Shown one piece after another: positions 11,261 through 23,004 of a stretch of 64,000 nucleotides of DNA. The stretch's first letter is position 1; each line of letters begins with the position of its first letter. The stretch covers positions 131,282,600 through 131,346,599 of the forward strand of contig NC_133664.1 in NCBI RefSeq assembly GCF_037893015.1. The letters run 5' to 3'. The stretch comes from Macrotis lagotis (lineage: Eukaryota > Chordata > Mammalia > Peramelemorphia > Peramelidae). The position numbers and the translations under genes were made by a program. The notes below the pieces were generated by a model, which did no database searches, was not told the origin of the DNA, and saw only the letters and a list, made by a program, of their open reading frames with translations.

Positions 11261-12340
11261 AATGTTACATAGAAAGAAAAGCAATAAATTATCAGATATG
11301 GGATTGTTATAGTCCATGTACTGTGAAATGGGCCATGAGTCCGAATACATTGCCTCTAAATACTAACCTCCAGGGGTACAATAAATGCATGAGTAACATG
11401 GATGACTTTTGTCATATTTTGTCAGATTTCAGGTCTGAGAGGTACCCTGAGGGAGTTAGGGTTTTTCTTTCTTGTACTGTCAGCTTGAACCCCCACTAGC
11501 TGAATTCTCCCCCAATTTAGGTGACTAGAGACTAGTACCCCATTTTCCTTTAATTACTCTTTTTTAAAAATGTTTATTTATCTTCATATTCATTTAATCT
11601 CAACACCATTTGGCTTTTATGAAGGTCTATTTAATTCACAGATATATCAAGAAGAAACATATAAACATTTCTGCCAACAGTTTAGGGCATAATCCTCTAA
11701 GCAACATTGATTTCACTGGGGGGGGGGGGAGGAAGGAGGAAGATGATTGGAGTTAGGCTGAAAGCTTAGCTCAGTTCTTATAAAACATTGGTCTAAATCC
11801 ATGTTCAGATACAGCACAATCTAAGAATTCTTCCACCAGGCTGGAATCATGAAAGTCACTTCTCAAGATTTATTCTTGCTCCTTAGGGCATCAATGCTTT
11901 GTAGGATGAGGAACTCAGGATGGGTTCCTACTCCCAGGCTAGTATAACTTGCTCTCCCAACTCTTTGAAACTCCCCAGACTGGAAATGACACTCCCTTCA
12001 CCAGATGACTTGAATGAAGGAGCCACTGAGATACCGCAGAAGCCAATGAAACCAAGGGAAAGAACAGTCAAAAGTGACCAGTCTATCTAGATGCTTCCAA
12101 AGCTGATAAATAAACCTTCCTTCAACATATGGTTCCCTTACTGGAACCAGTTAGGAAATGCCCACATCTGCACCAATCTTTCCAAACATTTTCTTTTCAT
12201 GACATTATGATTTTCTTGGAAGCATCTCACTAGCCATGGAGAGTCTGTCTTAGAATCTGATGTGTTAAATCCCTTTACACACACATATTATAGACATGCA
12301 TAGGGATGGATGATAGTCTAAGAAACACCTCTATATTGAC
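11261..12340. other. Unassigned DNA
   Basis: An open frame of 87 codons at 11236-11499 overlaps the RTE remnant and shows no family signature. The rest, including a G-run at 11719-11729, is unrecognised. Confidence 0.4.
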
Positions 12341-12344
12341 TTTT

Positions 12345-12595
12345 AAATAATAATAATTGACTGAATTTTAAAATTTACATAGGGCTTTTTAAATATTATC
12401 TCATTTCATCCCCATCTCAACTCTTGGAACTGGGTGCTATTATTATTTCCTTTTTACAGGTAAAGAAACAGAGGCAGACAGAGGTTAAGTTACTTGCCCA
12501 GTGTCATACATGTAGGAAGTGTTTGAAGCATAATTTGAACTCAGGTCTTTCTGAATCTAGGTTAGACACTCTCCCCACTGTGCCTCCTAGCAGGA
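12345..12595 (-). mobile_element. Ther-1/MIR-type SINE, nearly complete
   Basis: From 'aataataataattgac' through 'attatctcatttcatcc' and 'gttaagttacttgcccag' to 'actgtgcctcctagcag': the whole reverse Ther-1 order including the tRNA-like head. Confidence 0.8.
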
Positions 12596-13022
12596 TTCAA
12601 TCTATCTTGTTAGATTCATTACATATTATGTCCCTTTATGTAACCTATGATTTAGCCAAACAGGTCTCTGTTCCTCACCTATATCAGCACTATATCTTGC
12701 ATCTCAGTGGTCATCCTTCAAGCTTGGAATACATTCGCTCCTCACCTCTCCCTCACAGAAGTCCTTGCTTCCTTCAGAATTTAAGTTAAACTTTGCCACC
12801 TTTTCAAAATCTTTGTTGATCTCCCCAATTATGCTATGCCCCCTACCCTAACTACCTTGTCTTTATTTGTATTTATTCTACATGTGCTCATAAACATTAT
12901 CTTTCCCAGCAAAATGTGAGCTCTTCAAGAGAAAAAACTATTAATATTTTGATTTTATTATTCCCAATTCCTTGTATAGTGTTTGACACATAAAGAGCTG
13001 CTAATTTGATGATTGATTGATA
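12596..13022 (+). mobile_element. L2 LINE 3' part
   Basis: Sense L2 ORF2 end and 3' terminus: 'ggaatacattcgctcctcac', 'gaatttaagttaaactttgc', 'ccctaactaccttgtcttta' and 'tgatgattgattgat' at the end. Confidence 0.75.
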
Positions 13023-13224
13023 TTGGGACTTTTCATTCAGCAAAAGGTAACATAGACAATGTATAAACACAGCATGTAAATGTGGCAATTATAACTTATT
13101 TTGATCTGTTAGGCAGACAAACAGGATAATTAGTCCAAAAATCCACACTGGGAGCTAATTATTCTCTTTGGCTGTCTGCTATGATCAGCTTAACTGCATA
13201 ATCACCACAATGCCACTTCACCTA

Positions 13225-13350
13225 AATAATTCAATTCAACTAAACAAATTTTTATTACAAGCCTACTATTAGCTAGTTGTGGATTAAAAGATAAAAACAA
13301 AATAATGATTGTCTTCAAGAGCATACATTCTACTCTAAACATATAGTTCA
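13225..13350 (-). mobile_element. L2 3'-end fragment
   Basis: 'aaacaaatttttattacaag' and 'cttcaagagcatacattcta' are a diverged antisense L2 terminus. Confidence 0.55.
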
Positions 13351-13499
13351 ATTTTTTTAAATGAATGAAACCATTTATCAACTATATCCATGGAATCATA
13401 AGAATTTAAACTGAAAGAGATCTTAGAGATTATTTAATCACTCTCAATCAAGAGATGATGAAAATAAGTAAAATTCAAAGACATTCAGTGATTTACCAT

Positions 13500-14560
13500 A
13501 CTAAATGATCTTCAGTGACTTTCCATTTCCTATTCCTTATGTTGGCAATTGCTTCACAATCTACCTTTCCAGACTTAAATCAAACAACACCCAGTGTTCA
13601 CTCAACTAAATTGAATAACTAGTTGTTTCCAGATCACATTCTGCCCACCTCAACTTCCTTGAATTTCTATAGGCTGTCATTCCTTATGGGGTAGCTAGGC
13701 GGTACAGTGGATAGAGCATCTGCCTTGGATTCAGGAGGATGGGAGTTAGAATCCGGACTAGTTGTGTGACCTTGGGCAAGTCACTTCACCTAATTTCCTC
13801 GCAACCAGGGCCACCTCCAGCCATCCTGACTCCTATTTGGTCACTGGACCCAGGTGGCTCTGGAGGAGAAAATGAGTCTGGTGTATTAGCACAGTCCCCT
13901 CTTCCACACTCAAATCTAATTCATGTGCTAGTCATGGCATCACCTCCCTGATGTCTTGGTCTTCTTCAAAAAATGAAGGACAAAAATTATTACTCTCTGC
14001 TCTTTATAAATTCCCTGCACTTTTTCACTTGAAATCTATCTCTTTCTTCAGCTTTCACTCAAGGTTCCTTCTCTCTTTGGGGACCTTCCCTAATTCCTAT
14101 TGTTCAATTCCCCAGACCCTATCAGTCAGAAATTATTCCTTCCTTCCAAGGGGAACTGGAGTCATCTTGAACTGGTTTGTGAGAGTCTATTTTCAAATTT
14201 TCAGTGTGAGCATATATAAAATTCACAAATGCTACAAATCAGGGAAGTTTGTCTAGATTTGAGAAAGTGATAGAGGAAAATGCTAATAAGGAAGAATAAA
14301 GGTAAAAGTTTGTCCTGACAAACAGCTGGTTGTTAAATACTTACCAGCACATCCCTACTTCCTTCTCAATATCATGTCCTCTATCTGACAGCTCCCACTT
14401 ACTTAACCACATTTTAATTTACATTATATTTATTTGTATATGTTTCTTATCTTCTGACTTGAACATACACTCCTTTTGGAGTTTATTTTTATCATCTTTA
14501 TGTCTCTAACACATTAAACATAGTGATACTTGCTAAATATTGAATTTATTTGACTATAAT
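13500..14560 (+). mobile_element. L2 LINE split by a SINE
   Basis: L2 ORF2-derived sequence at 13510-13685 ('caatctacctttccagactt') resumes after the SINE with 'aaattccctgcactttttca', 'ggggaccttccctaattcct' and the 3' terminus near 14560. Reading continues in the same order on both sides, so the SINE is the younger insertion. Confidence 0.75.
13688..13992 (+). mobile_element. Mar1-like CORE-SINE with RTE-type tail
   Basis: The head 'ggggtagctaggcggtacag' leads to 'ccttgggcaagtcacttcac', then a central block ('ggtcactggacccaggtgg') and a tail ending in 'aatgaaggacaaaaatta'. That tail resembles the 3' end of the RTE LINE at 41492-41925. About 300 bp, near full length. Confidence 0.85.
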
Positions 14561-14589
14561 TATCAAATTAACATGCCATTTCATATGTA

Positions 14590-14880
14590 TAATTCAATTG
14601 ACCAAAATTTTATTAAACATCTACTATGTGCAAGGTACTGCCTGAGGAACATAAAGAAAACAAAAAATAAGACCCCTACATAAATGATTATGTATAACGA
14701 TAACTACATACAATTAATGGGAGGAGGAAACAAATAACAAGAATTAGAAAGCTGGGGGAATGCTACATAGGTAAGGTGTCACCTTAACTGAACTTAGAGA
14801 TTCCAGGACTCAAAATGAAAAGGAAATTCATTCCAGGGATAACCTGTGACTTGGGCAAGATGAATGGAGGCAAGAAATAG
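14590..14880 (-). mobile_element. L2 3'-end fragment
   Basis: 'attttattaaacatctacta' and 'tgtgcaaggtactg' mark the reversed terminus. It continues with 'cattccagggataac', the antisense of the L2 ORF2 end region. Confidence 0.6.
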
Positions 14881-15220
14881 AAGGACTATTGAATCTGTGT
14901 ATATCTTTCCTGGGATGTATCAGACTTAAATTTAGGTTGTCCCAAATAGAACTCATTGTCTCCTCTTCTGTACTCTCTACCACAGACACCCAAAAACTCT
15001 CCTCTCCCCCTAACTTTTCTATTTCTGAGGACTGGCACTACCAGCCTCATAACCATCAGGACTTTAAGTCCACCCAAAATTTGCAATACTAGAAGAATCC
15101 AGAGAAAAGAGTGGGGAGAGAATAAGATTCTCTGAGTCAAGGAAGATCTAGCATAAGACTTGGGACTTAAGTGGGAACTTAAAAAAAAGGCTAGGAATTA
15201 CTTAAATGGAAAGTCTTTCT
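14881..15220. other. Unassigned DNA
   Basis: Opposed short open frames at 14886-15140 have no recognisable product. No repeat family assigned. Confidence 0.4.
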
Positions 15221-15506
15221 GATCCAGGTGATGATCTATTGGTGGGTGTGCTCTAAGTAGGGATCTTTGCTGCCAAAAAGGTTGTGAATGGATTTAAGGG
15301 GTTCTTTGAAATGTTGACTGGGAAAATATATCTTTATTTCAATATTACTACCTCCTTGGTAATCTTATAAATTTATTTTATATCTACATATTAACTCTAG
15401 TTAATATAATAATTACTTGACCCAATAACTTGCATTATTTTTTCTGATAATGAGTAGTATTCAACATAAGAATGAAGGTAATGGGGGGGGCATTTAGAAA
15501 AAAGGG
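15221..15506. mobile_element. Interspersed repeat, copy 1 (hAT-like?)
   Basis: Resembles 18841-19135 over its whole length, with shared blocks 'tattggtggg', 'gggaaaatatatctttattt', 'ccttggtaatctta' and 'attcaacataaga'. Flanks are unrelated. The central blocks resemble the inside of hAT MITEs with CAGGGGTTCTTAACC ends, but neither terminus is preserved here. Confidence 0.5.
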
Positions 15507-15910
15507 AGCTGTGAAAACAGAACAGTGCAAGATTTAAAAGACATCACAGAGAAAAGAAAATTGACAAAATACTTTTGGAGAATGTGGGTAAAGAAAAGGT
15601 TAAGATTTGAAAGACCTTTGCTTCCAGGACCTGAGCCTTGGGAAAAGAGGATATATTCTTGACAAGTAGTAAAGATGTAAAATGTGAAGGAATACTTACT
15701 TAAAAGAGTATATATAGTTGATGCAGCTGTCCTGTAGTGAATTTGATCCTGCTATTTCAAGATCAAATATCCTCTTTTTGTATTTTAAAGCCTTTCATAA
15801 CCTTGTCCCTCCCTACTTTTCCGGTCTTCTTTCAATAATCCACTGAAACTTTTCTCTTTTCAGTTTTCTCCTGACAGTCATTTTCTCCAGTTGTCCCCCA
15901 TGCTTGGAAC

Positions 15911-15911
15911 T

Positions 15912-15995
<84 letters not shown>
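15911..15995. repeat. (CT)n microsatellite
   Basis: About 85 bp, nearly pure CT after an initial ttctctctcttt. It lies inside the L2 copy. Confidence 0.97.
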
Positions 15996-15998
<3 letters not shown>

Positions 15999-16080
15999 AA
16001 TTCCCTTGTTTCCTAGAGTACCATATTCTATAAGAAGCCCTTCCCCATCATCTTAATGATAGTGCCTTCTCTCCCTTGGG

Positions 16081-16310
16081 GGGAGCAGCTATGTGGTTCA
16101 ATGGTTAGAGTGCTGGGCCTAGAGTCAGGGAGATTCATCTTCTTGAATTCAAATCTTGTCTCAAACACTAACTGTGTAACTCTGGGCAAGTCACTTCATC
16201 CTGCTTGCCTCAGTTTCCTTATCTGTAAAAGGAGCTGGAGAAGGAAATGGCAAATCATAGTTCTGTCATGAAAATCCCAAAGGATAGGACTGCAACACTT
16301 GAACAAGAAC
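16081..16310 (+). mobile_element. CORE-SINE with Bov-B-like tail
   Basis: tRNA-like head 'agcagctatgtggttcaatg', core 'ctcagtttccttatctgtaa' and tail 'ggagctggagaaggaaatgg', the last close to the 3' end of Bov-B LINEs. Confidence 0.8.
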
Positions 16311-16469
16311 AATCTCTCTATTGATTATATATATCTTATCCAAACATAGCTAGGTTGCTTCCCCCAACAGAATGAGCTCTCTGAAAGCAGCAATTATCAT
16401 CTTTTTTTTAATCTTTCTGCATCCTTAGTGCTTAGTAGACAAGTAGGCCCTTAATGTATTGACCTATGA

Positions 16470-16865
16470 TGGACTTGCTCATTTTAGCAATGTCATAATC
16501 AAAGACAATTCTGCAAGACTTGTGATAGAAAATACCATTCATTTTCATAAAAGGAACTGTGTAGTTTTAAATGCAGGCCAAAGCTTATTACCTTCAATTT
16601 TTAAAAACTTGTCTTATGTATTATGTTTTTTCCCTCTAATTGTTTTCCTCTTTTGATTTGATACTTCTTTTACAACATTATTGATATGGATATTTAACAT
16701 AGTTATACACATATAACCTATATTAGATTGCTTTCTGACAGAAGGAGGGGGGGAGAGAAGGGAAGAAGAAAGAAAAATATGAAACTCAAGACCTTACCAA
16801 AAAATGATTGTTGAAAACTATCCTTGCATGTAGTTGGAAAAATAAGTAAATAAAATATTTAAAAT
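16470..16865 (+). mobile_element. L1 3' end
   Basis: 'caaagacaattctgcaagac' , 'cacatataacctatattaga', 'ttgttgaaaactatccttgc' and an A-rich end 'ataagtaaataaaatattt'. 5'-truncated, about 395 bp. Confidence 0.8.
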
Positions 16866-17755
16866 AAACAAATAATTGCTTATTGACTGGATTAGAGATA
16901 CAACACTGATGGGTTAGGCCTGGACTGACTTTTTGACATACCCTTAGCCTTCTATTTCTTTGCTGTCTCATATGTTCTCTAGGTCTAACATTAGTTGCTG
17001 CAAACAAAGCAGTTACCTGGAACCCCGAGTGGCAAAAAACAATGTCTTAGTCTCATGACTAAGGGTAGGAGGAAATTATTTCCTTGTATGGATAGTTACT
17101 TTCCTGGCACTGAAGTGTGTCCCTACCAATTGCTTTAAGCAAAACTGAAAGGGAAGGTTAGAAACAGTGTATTACTGTAGTTTTAAAAATGCTAATTAAT
17201 TTGCTAACAGCTCTTAGGATACAAAAATAAAAAGTGTGGGTTGGATTAAAAAAAAAAGATAGTCCTACCCACAGTTTGGCAAGAATCACATTACAAAAAG
17301 GAGGTGATAACCAATTCTGCATTGACAAGATATAATGGAGAAGGGATTTTATTTAGTAGGAAAAATCATCATGTACAGAAACTTAAAGGCTTATTGGATT
17401 GAATTGTTTGAAATAAATCAAATACCTTCTGTAAATGTTTAAATAGGAACATATGTGAGTAAAGATGAATAGAAGGCACACATGGCTCTTAAGAATGTAA
17501 ACAAGATTACTTATTTGTTCCACACCTTGGAATTATCTGAGTCTGGTATTAGAATATCAGCAAGCCTCATTCTTCTCAGAAGTATGTAGTTGACAGGGGA
17601 CAATGACACCAAAAAACAATTGAATCTTTAAAGGTTACATAATAGAAATGAATTTACTATTTAAAAAATAGTATATAATATAATATAAATAGACAATATT
17701 TTAACTTTTGCTCACTCAAAATATTTCCAGAAATTTCTTATCTAATGACTTTTTT
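16866..17755. other. Unassigned DNA
   Basis: No repeat or exon recognised. A short L2 3' end (ccccagaatttagcacaatg) follows at 17757-17825, sense strand. Confidence 0.4.
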
Positions 17756-18004
17756 TTTGGATCCCCAGAATTTAGCACAATGACTGGTACAGAAGAAGCA
17801 CTAGATAAATGTGTATTCACTAACTAACTTCTTCCAATAACTTTTTTAAAAATCTGACTTCAATGGTGTCAGGAACTCTCAATGCACTCTACCAGAGTAG
17901 ATATTCATATTATAATCCTTAAGTTTTCCCTGGAGGTTCTTCAAGTTGTCATTGTCACATAGCCAGAATCTGTCAGAGATAGTAGGTGGTCTTAGATCAT
18001 CCTG

Positions 18005-18620
18005 GCTGTTGTGGTTTGTCCTTCATTCTTGAAGAAGACCATGACATAAAGTGATGAAGCCAGACATACACTTGAATTGGACTTAAGCGAGGGTGTGTTG
18101 GGCAAAGTCACCAGCCTCACTTTCTCCTCCACAAGCATCTAGGTCCAAGTTTCTCCCAGGTTAACAGTTTGATTGAAGCAATACCCATTCAGTCATTAAT
18201 ATTAGATAAGGGAGAGGTAAGGAAAAGAGACCAAAAATGACCACTTCAAAAAAAAAAAGAAAGAAAAGAAAAAGTAATTTGCTGGGAGGATAAGACCTTC
18301 AGTATTTCTCAGTAATTAAGGCAGGTAAGAAAGAAAAGAAGCAAGAACCTCGTGCATAGTCAAAAAAAAAAAAGCAATCTGGGAGGGGAAGACCCTCAGG
18401 GTTTCTGGCCAAAGCAGAAACATTTGCTATTTGCATTCACTCTGAACCAATCAGGATTCAACAATGACTAAGTGGGCTTAACCAAAGACCCATGGGGTCT
18501 ATAAATTCCAAGAAATCTCTGAGATCTTTGCTGTCTGGTACCTGCTATACAACACTGATTTCTAATAAAAATGACTAGGACACAACCTTCCAAGGCTGAG
18601 AGATGAAACAAAATGGATAT
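18005..18620 (+). mobile_element. Composite LTR-like element, copy 1
   Basis: The first 145 bp are the reverse of the Mar1-like SINE tail and middle ('gtttgtccttcattcttgaa'). An LTR-like body follows with 'caatacccattcagtcatt', 'gggaggggaagaccctcagg', a TATAAA-type box at 18500 and AATAAA at 18564. A second copy with the same junction type is at 30414-30865, so the two parts probably moved as one unit. I take it as a solo LTR of an old retroviral family. Orientation is inferred from the TATA and poly(A) order. Confidence 0.5.
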
Positions 18621-18840
18621 CAAGCACAGAACAGACTATTTCACCTACATAGAAAATGCATAATGTATACAAAGGACTCAAAGAAGCTTATAAATAATAT
18701 AGAAATCTATAGCACTAATATAATCCATTGGGTTCTCCACAGAAGGGAGAGACAATTAGAGGAAATAATGAATGAACAATCTCCTTACACCTCACAAGAC
18801 AACTGGAAGATCTTCCCAAGATAGCCTCAGCCCTTCAGTT

Positions 18841-19135
18841 CTAGGTCATCTCCTATTGGTGGGCGCCATCTAAGCAGGGAGCTTCCCAGTCAAAAAGTTT
18901 GTGGATAGATTTTAGGGCTTCCATGAACCTGGGAAAATATATCTTTATTTCAATATAATTGGTTCCTTGGTAATCTTATATATTATTTTATGCATCTATA
19001 TGTTAACTCCAGCTAAAAACCAGTAAATAATTACTTGAACCAATTACTGTATTAAGAGGTTTTTTTGCTTCTGATATTGAGTAATATTCAACATAAGATT
19101 GAAGGTAATTGGGGCAAAAGGCATTTAGAAAGAAA
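18841..19135. mobile_element. Interspersed repeat, copy 2 (hAT-like?)
   Basis: The better preserved partner of 15221-15506, with 'gggcttccatgaacctggga' and 'aatataattggttccttgg' in addition. No clear target-site duplication. Confidence 0.5.
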
Positions 19136-19349
19136 AAACAAGAATGAAAATGACATTCCTGATATCATTGGAAATCTTTATTGGCACTGGAGACCTAATC
19201 CAAAGGGTTGTTGTTATAATGGATATGTCTTCATGGGATACAGACTAAACTTCTAAATGTAGTAGTATGGGGAATCCTCAGGGAAGGAAACACTCTCTCT
19301 CCCTTTGCAGGTACTCTCTGCCAACCTTATCTGGAACTCTTAGTCATTG

Positions 19350-19455
19350 ACAATATACTGACTCAGGGTTCACACACAGTAGATCAGAGGTAAGACTTGA
19401 ACCCAGATCTTCCTGACTTTGAAGATAGCTCTATCCACTCTGCTGTGTGGTGTCT
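19350..19455 (-). mobile_element. MIR-type SINE fragment
   Basis: 'gacttgaacccagatcttcc' and 'gctctatccactctgctgtg' are the head half of a reverse MIR-like SINE. Confidence 0.6.
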
Positions 19456-19589
19456 CAAATATTTTATGAGTAGAGTAATATTCCTAGATAAAACAGAATC
19501 CTCAAGGGACTTCAATTTTTATTATGTTCTAATTTATTCATCCAATAAGCATTTTAATTCACTTAGTTATATACTAAACTCTGTGAACA

Positions 19590-19812
19590 TTCAGCCTGCA
19601 GGTCCTATAAGGCCCATGAAATTATTTGGTCTGGCACTGCCATGGCAACTGTAGGCAGAACTCAAAATTCAATAAATCTAAGAGCTTTCAGGAGCAAATT
19701 AAATGTTTGACCAAATATAGCAGGCTAATTTTAAGTTGATAATTTTGTATGGCCTACAAATGATGTTATAAATATCTAAATAGCCCTTGGCAAAGAAATG
19801 GTTCCCCATCTC
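19590..19812 (-). mobile_element. hAT-type MITE
   Basis: Reverse copy of the family also at 44063-44258 and 53553-53755: 'accaaatatagcaggctaat', 'cccttggcaaagaaatggtt' and terminal 'ggttccccatctct'. About 225 bp. Confidence 0.6.
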
Positions 19813-19841
19813 TATTCTAGGGGCACAAAGAGAGAGGTAAT

Positions 19842-20095
19842 TAGGGGCAGTTCAGTGGTATAGTTGATAGAGTTCTAATAATAATGTAAGAAGACTCAAA
19901 TTCCTACTTTAAATTCAACCTGAGACCTACTACTACCTGTGTGACCCAGGGCAAGTCATTAATTGTTTGCCTCATTTTCCTCATCTGTAAAATGAGCTAG
20001 AGAAGGATATGACAAACCACTCTAGTATTTTTGTCCAAAAAAACCCAAATTGGGTTCCAAAGAGTTGGACGTGATTCAAACGACTGAACAGAGGC
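19842..20095 (+). mobile_element. CORE-SINE with Bov-B-like tail
   Basis: 'gaccactctagtattttt'-like tail blocks ('gacaaaccactctagtattt', 'gttccaaagagttggacgtg') after a MIR-like core. Full length but diverged. Confidence 0.78.
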
Positions 20096-20187
20096 ACAAA
20101 GACAAAAGACAAAGTCCTTAGTCTCAAGGATCTCAAATTATTATATTTCAGAGAAATAAGAGGAATACAAAAATGCATTTGTAAGAA

Positions 20188-20392
20188 GGGCAAGGGATAG
20201 CTAAGTGATAGAGTGGATAAAGTGCTTATTCTGGAGTCAGGAAGTGTGAGTCAGGGCAAGTCACCTAACCTTATTTGCCTCAGTTTCCTCAAATTGAAAA
20301 ATGAACTAGAGAAGGAAATGATAAACTACTCTTGTTCAAGAAAACCCAAAATGGAATTATGGAGAGTCAGATATTGCAGAAAATGACTGATC
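20188..20392 (+). mobile_element. CORE-SINE with Bov-B-like tail
   Basis: 'gatagctaagtgatagagtg' head and 'gaactagagaaggaaatgat' tail. The block between head and core is shortened relative to the previous copy. Confidence 0.75.
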
Positions 20393-20529
20393 AAGAAGGA
20401 AAAAATCCAGTAGAAACTTCAGTAAAAGGTAAAGGACAGACTTTAATATGTAAAGAAGTTCTTCAGATGTCCAGTAGATAAAAATATGTAACAGGAGTAG
20501 CTCAATTAATATGAAGAGACCAGTGAAAC

Positions 20530-21300
20530 TGATGTAGGGAGTTATGAGAATATAATGCAGGGAATTATGGACGTAGGAGATGTTGTGATTAGAAAATTTT
20601 GTGGAAGGAAAAATATTGTCTGTGCCTGTGGGGAACTCTATTGTTCAAAGTAACTCCACTGTTGAAGGTGAATTCATCAGGATGAGAGTGGTCTTGGCTT
20701 GTTCCCCTTCCTCTAACTTCTGGTTACCAGATACCTGATCTTTGCCATTGTTGGGTCAAGTTTGGGCCTGGCAGGAAATGACATGTTGGACTTAGAGGTA
20801 AGACCTTGGGAGGAAAAACCATTATGTAACTTGCCTATTGGAGAACACCTGAGCCAGGTGCTAGACCATTCCCCAAATTCCACCCTTGTCCAACCCACTT
20901 CAGAAGTACATTAAAGTGATCAGGAAGAGGAGCATTGCCCCTTCTCTCTCCTCTTCACCTTACCTTCGCCTGGCAAGGATGGCTATTTCTCTCTCTTTCT
21001 TAGGCCATATGCTCCCAGTCTAAGCCCACTGGAGACCATGGCCCTCTATGCCATGTGACTGGACTAAACCAGTCCTTATGACTAGCTGTCCTTTCTCTTT
21101 CTCCCTCTTTCTGTCTCTGTCTTTCTCTCTCTCTCTCTCTCTCAAACCTCACCTAGCCCATCCTCAAAGTGCTTGCTGTTTCTCCAGGAAGAAAAAAAGG
21201 TTTTAATCTGTATGCGTTTTTAGGCTTCTATAACAATTCTGAGCAGGTTCAATATCCCAGGGCTATATGTGAATTCTTTCACTATTCAAAAATCCCTCAA
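20530..21300 (+). mobile_element. Solo LTR-like element
   Basis: Begins TGATGTAGGGAGTTATGAG and shares blocks with 29259-30086 and 49640-50086: 'ggcaggaaatgacatgttg', 'ccttgtccaaccca', and a pyrimidine-rich stretch with (TC)n at 21122-21144. No internal retroviral genes are attached. The family appears old; the right edge is approximate. Confidence 0.55.
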
Positions 21301-21730
21301 TCTTAAATTTGGCAATACCAAACCTCTACAAAAAAAAACAAAAACACAGTGAACTTGCCTTGGTGACACAAATTATCTTCATATTTTCGTCTGTAGTCAT
21401 GCAGAACTGACAGCTGAAACTGATGATCCTGAGTCAACATAGAATAGCTTTTTTCTGGAAAAGTTGTTTTTGATCTAGGGAGGGCAATCAAAAAAGGGAG
21501 CCTCCCCTATCTCCTTTCTGCAGGTGACAAACAACTTCAGAGATGAGACGCTGAGGGATTTGAAGGAAAGAGGCTTCTCTCAATTCTAAATTAAGGATCA
21601 TTATCAGAGCTGAAATAGTTTTGTAGCACACTAGCTGAAATAGCTTTGTGAGCATGCTAGCTGAAAGGACAAGGTAATACTCCTGCTAAGGAGAATACAG
21701 AACCAACCACCAAGGCAATGACTGAAGATA
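21301..21730. other. Unassigned DNA
   Basis: Short imperfect local repeat 'agctgaaatag' (21609-21640) is the only structure noticed. Confidence 0.4.
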
Positions 21731-21734
21731 GAAA

Positions 21735-22170
21735 AGGCTGTTAAATAGAGCAGTGGATTGTAGTCAAGAATATCTGAGTTCCAATCCAACCTTATGTACT
21801 TGCCAGCTTTCTGACCCTGGGCAAATCACTTAACCTCTCTCTTCTCTAAGTTTCTTCAACTTGACCTTGCGCAAGTCGCTTAACTGACTGACTTGCATCT
21901 AATGTCATCCTTCAGTGGTCCTGATCCATATCTGGTCACTGGATCCAGATGGCTCTGGAGGAGAAAATTGAGACTGGTGACTTGGCACAGCCCCCCATCA
22001 CTCAAATCCAATTCACATGCTTGTCGTGGCATCAACTCCCTCTCTTCAAAAATGAAGGACAAATATTATAACTATAAAACGGAGATAATAATGGCATCTG
22101 CCTCATAGGATTGGATGAAGATCAAATGAGGTAATATTTGTAAAGTGCTTACTTAGAACAGGACAATACT
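21735..22170 (+). mobile_element. MIR SINE split by a Mar1-like SINE
   Basis: MIR head and core ('gggcaaatcacttaacctct') stop at about 21860. A 5'-shortened Mar1-like SINE with RTE-type tail occupies 21861-22072 ('ggtcactggatccagatgg' .. 'aatgaaggacaaat'). MIR resumes with 'aaaacggagataataatggc' and ends near 22170. Confidence 0.75.
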
Positions 22171-22249
22171 TGTTCCCTTTCCCTGACTCATCATAGGATC
22201 CCAGATGGGTCCAGAAGATCAATCTATCTGACAGAGACACTGTGCCCTA

Positions 22250-22375
22250 AGACACTTACTAGCTGTTTGACCCTGGGCAAGTCACTTAACCCTGATAGCC
22301 TCAGTTTCTTCATCTATAAAATGAACAGAAGAAGGAAATGGCAAACTACTCTAGTATCTTTGCCAATCAACTTAC
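22250..22375 (+). mobile_element. CORE-SINE fragment with Bov-B-like tail
   Basis: 'cctgggcaagtcacttaacc' to 'atggcaaactactctagtat'. The tRNA head is missing. Confidence 0.7.
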
Positions 22376-22379
22376 CTGG

Positions 22380-22985
22380 CCCAACCTACCTAACAGTAGA
22401 CCAGTGGCAGAGCAAATTCCCCAGCTCCTTCTGACACATGGTCCTACAGAAGCAGAGTGGTCCCTCTGGTGCTGACTGGCAGCAGCACCCCCAAAAGCAG
22501 AGTGCTGCAAAGAACCAGCACTGAAAGAACAAGCTCACCCATAGGACAACAGCAAACTTCAGGGAGACAAAGGATATGAAAGGTCCTAATGCACCAGAGT
22601 GGTGAGCTGCATAGGCACCTGGATTCCCTACATTTGGCCTCTCTACTCTTTAATTCTTCCTGACTTTGGATGTACTTGTAAAATAATGCATAGCTGGACC
22701 TGGAGAAAATCTTGCTGATTACTGTTTTTAATATACTGCTTGAATAAATATTTTTTGTTAAAGAATTGAGACTGCTGCTTGATTGTTAAGGGAAAGCCTA
22801 TAGTAGGGTCCTTCTGAGCTAAAGTTTGGAGGTGATTACCCACAGAATTGCCCCTGGGACCCTGAATCTCATAGCTGCCAGAGCTGCCATCCCCTGGAAA
22901 CCCAATCTGCCTTTACAAAAACTAAATTGGACAAATGAGCCTGATAGGGGGAATAAGATTACACATACAATTTTGACATTAAGTA
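22380..22985. other. Unassigned DNA, possible LTR
   Basis: Moderately GC-balanced compared with its flanks. AATAAA lies at about 22745 and 'aattgcccctgggaccctg' at about 22844. The texture is that of an old LTR, but I found no second copy in the window to support this. Confidence 0.25.
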
Positions 22986-23004
22986 CTTTATGGTGAGAGG
23001 ACAC

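Larger units (their letters stand above)
15770..16465 (+). mobile_element. L2 LINE split by microsatellite and SINE
   Basis: L2 ORF2-like 'aaagcctttcataaccttg' and 'ccccatgcttggaact' precede a (CT)n run. L2 resumes with 'ctataagaagcccttcccca', is interrupted by a SINE at 16081-16310, and ends with 'catccttagtgcttagtaga' near 16430. Confidence 0.7.

Noticed and set aside
22380-22985. Possible LTR
   Set aside because: Only an AATAAA and general texture support it; no second copy or defined ends, so it is kept as unassigned.
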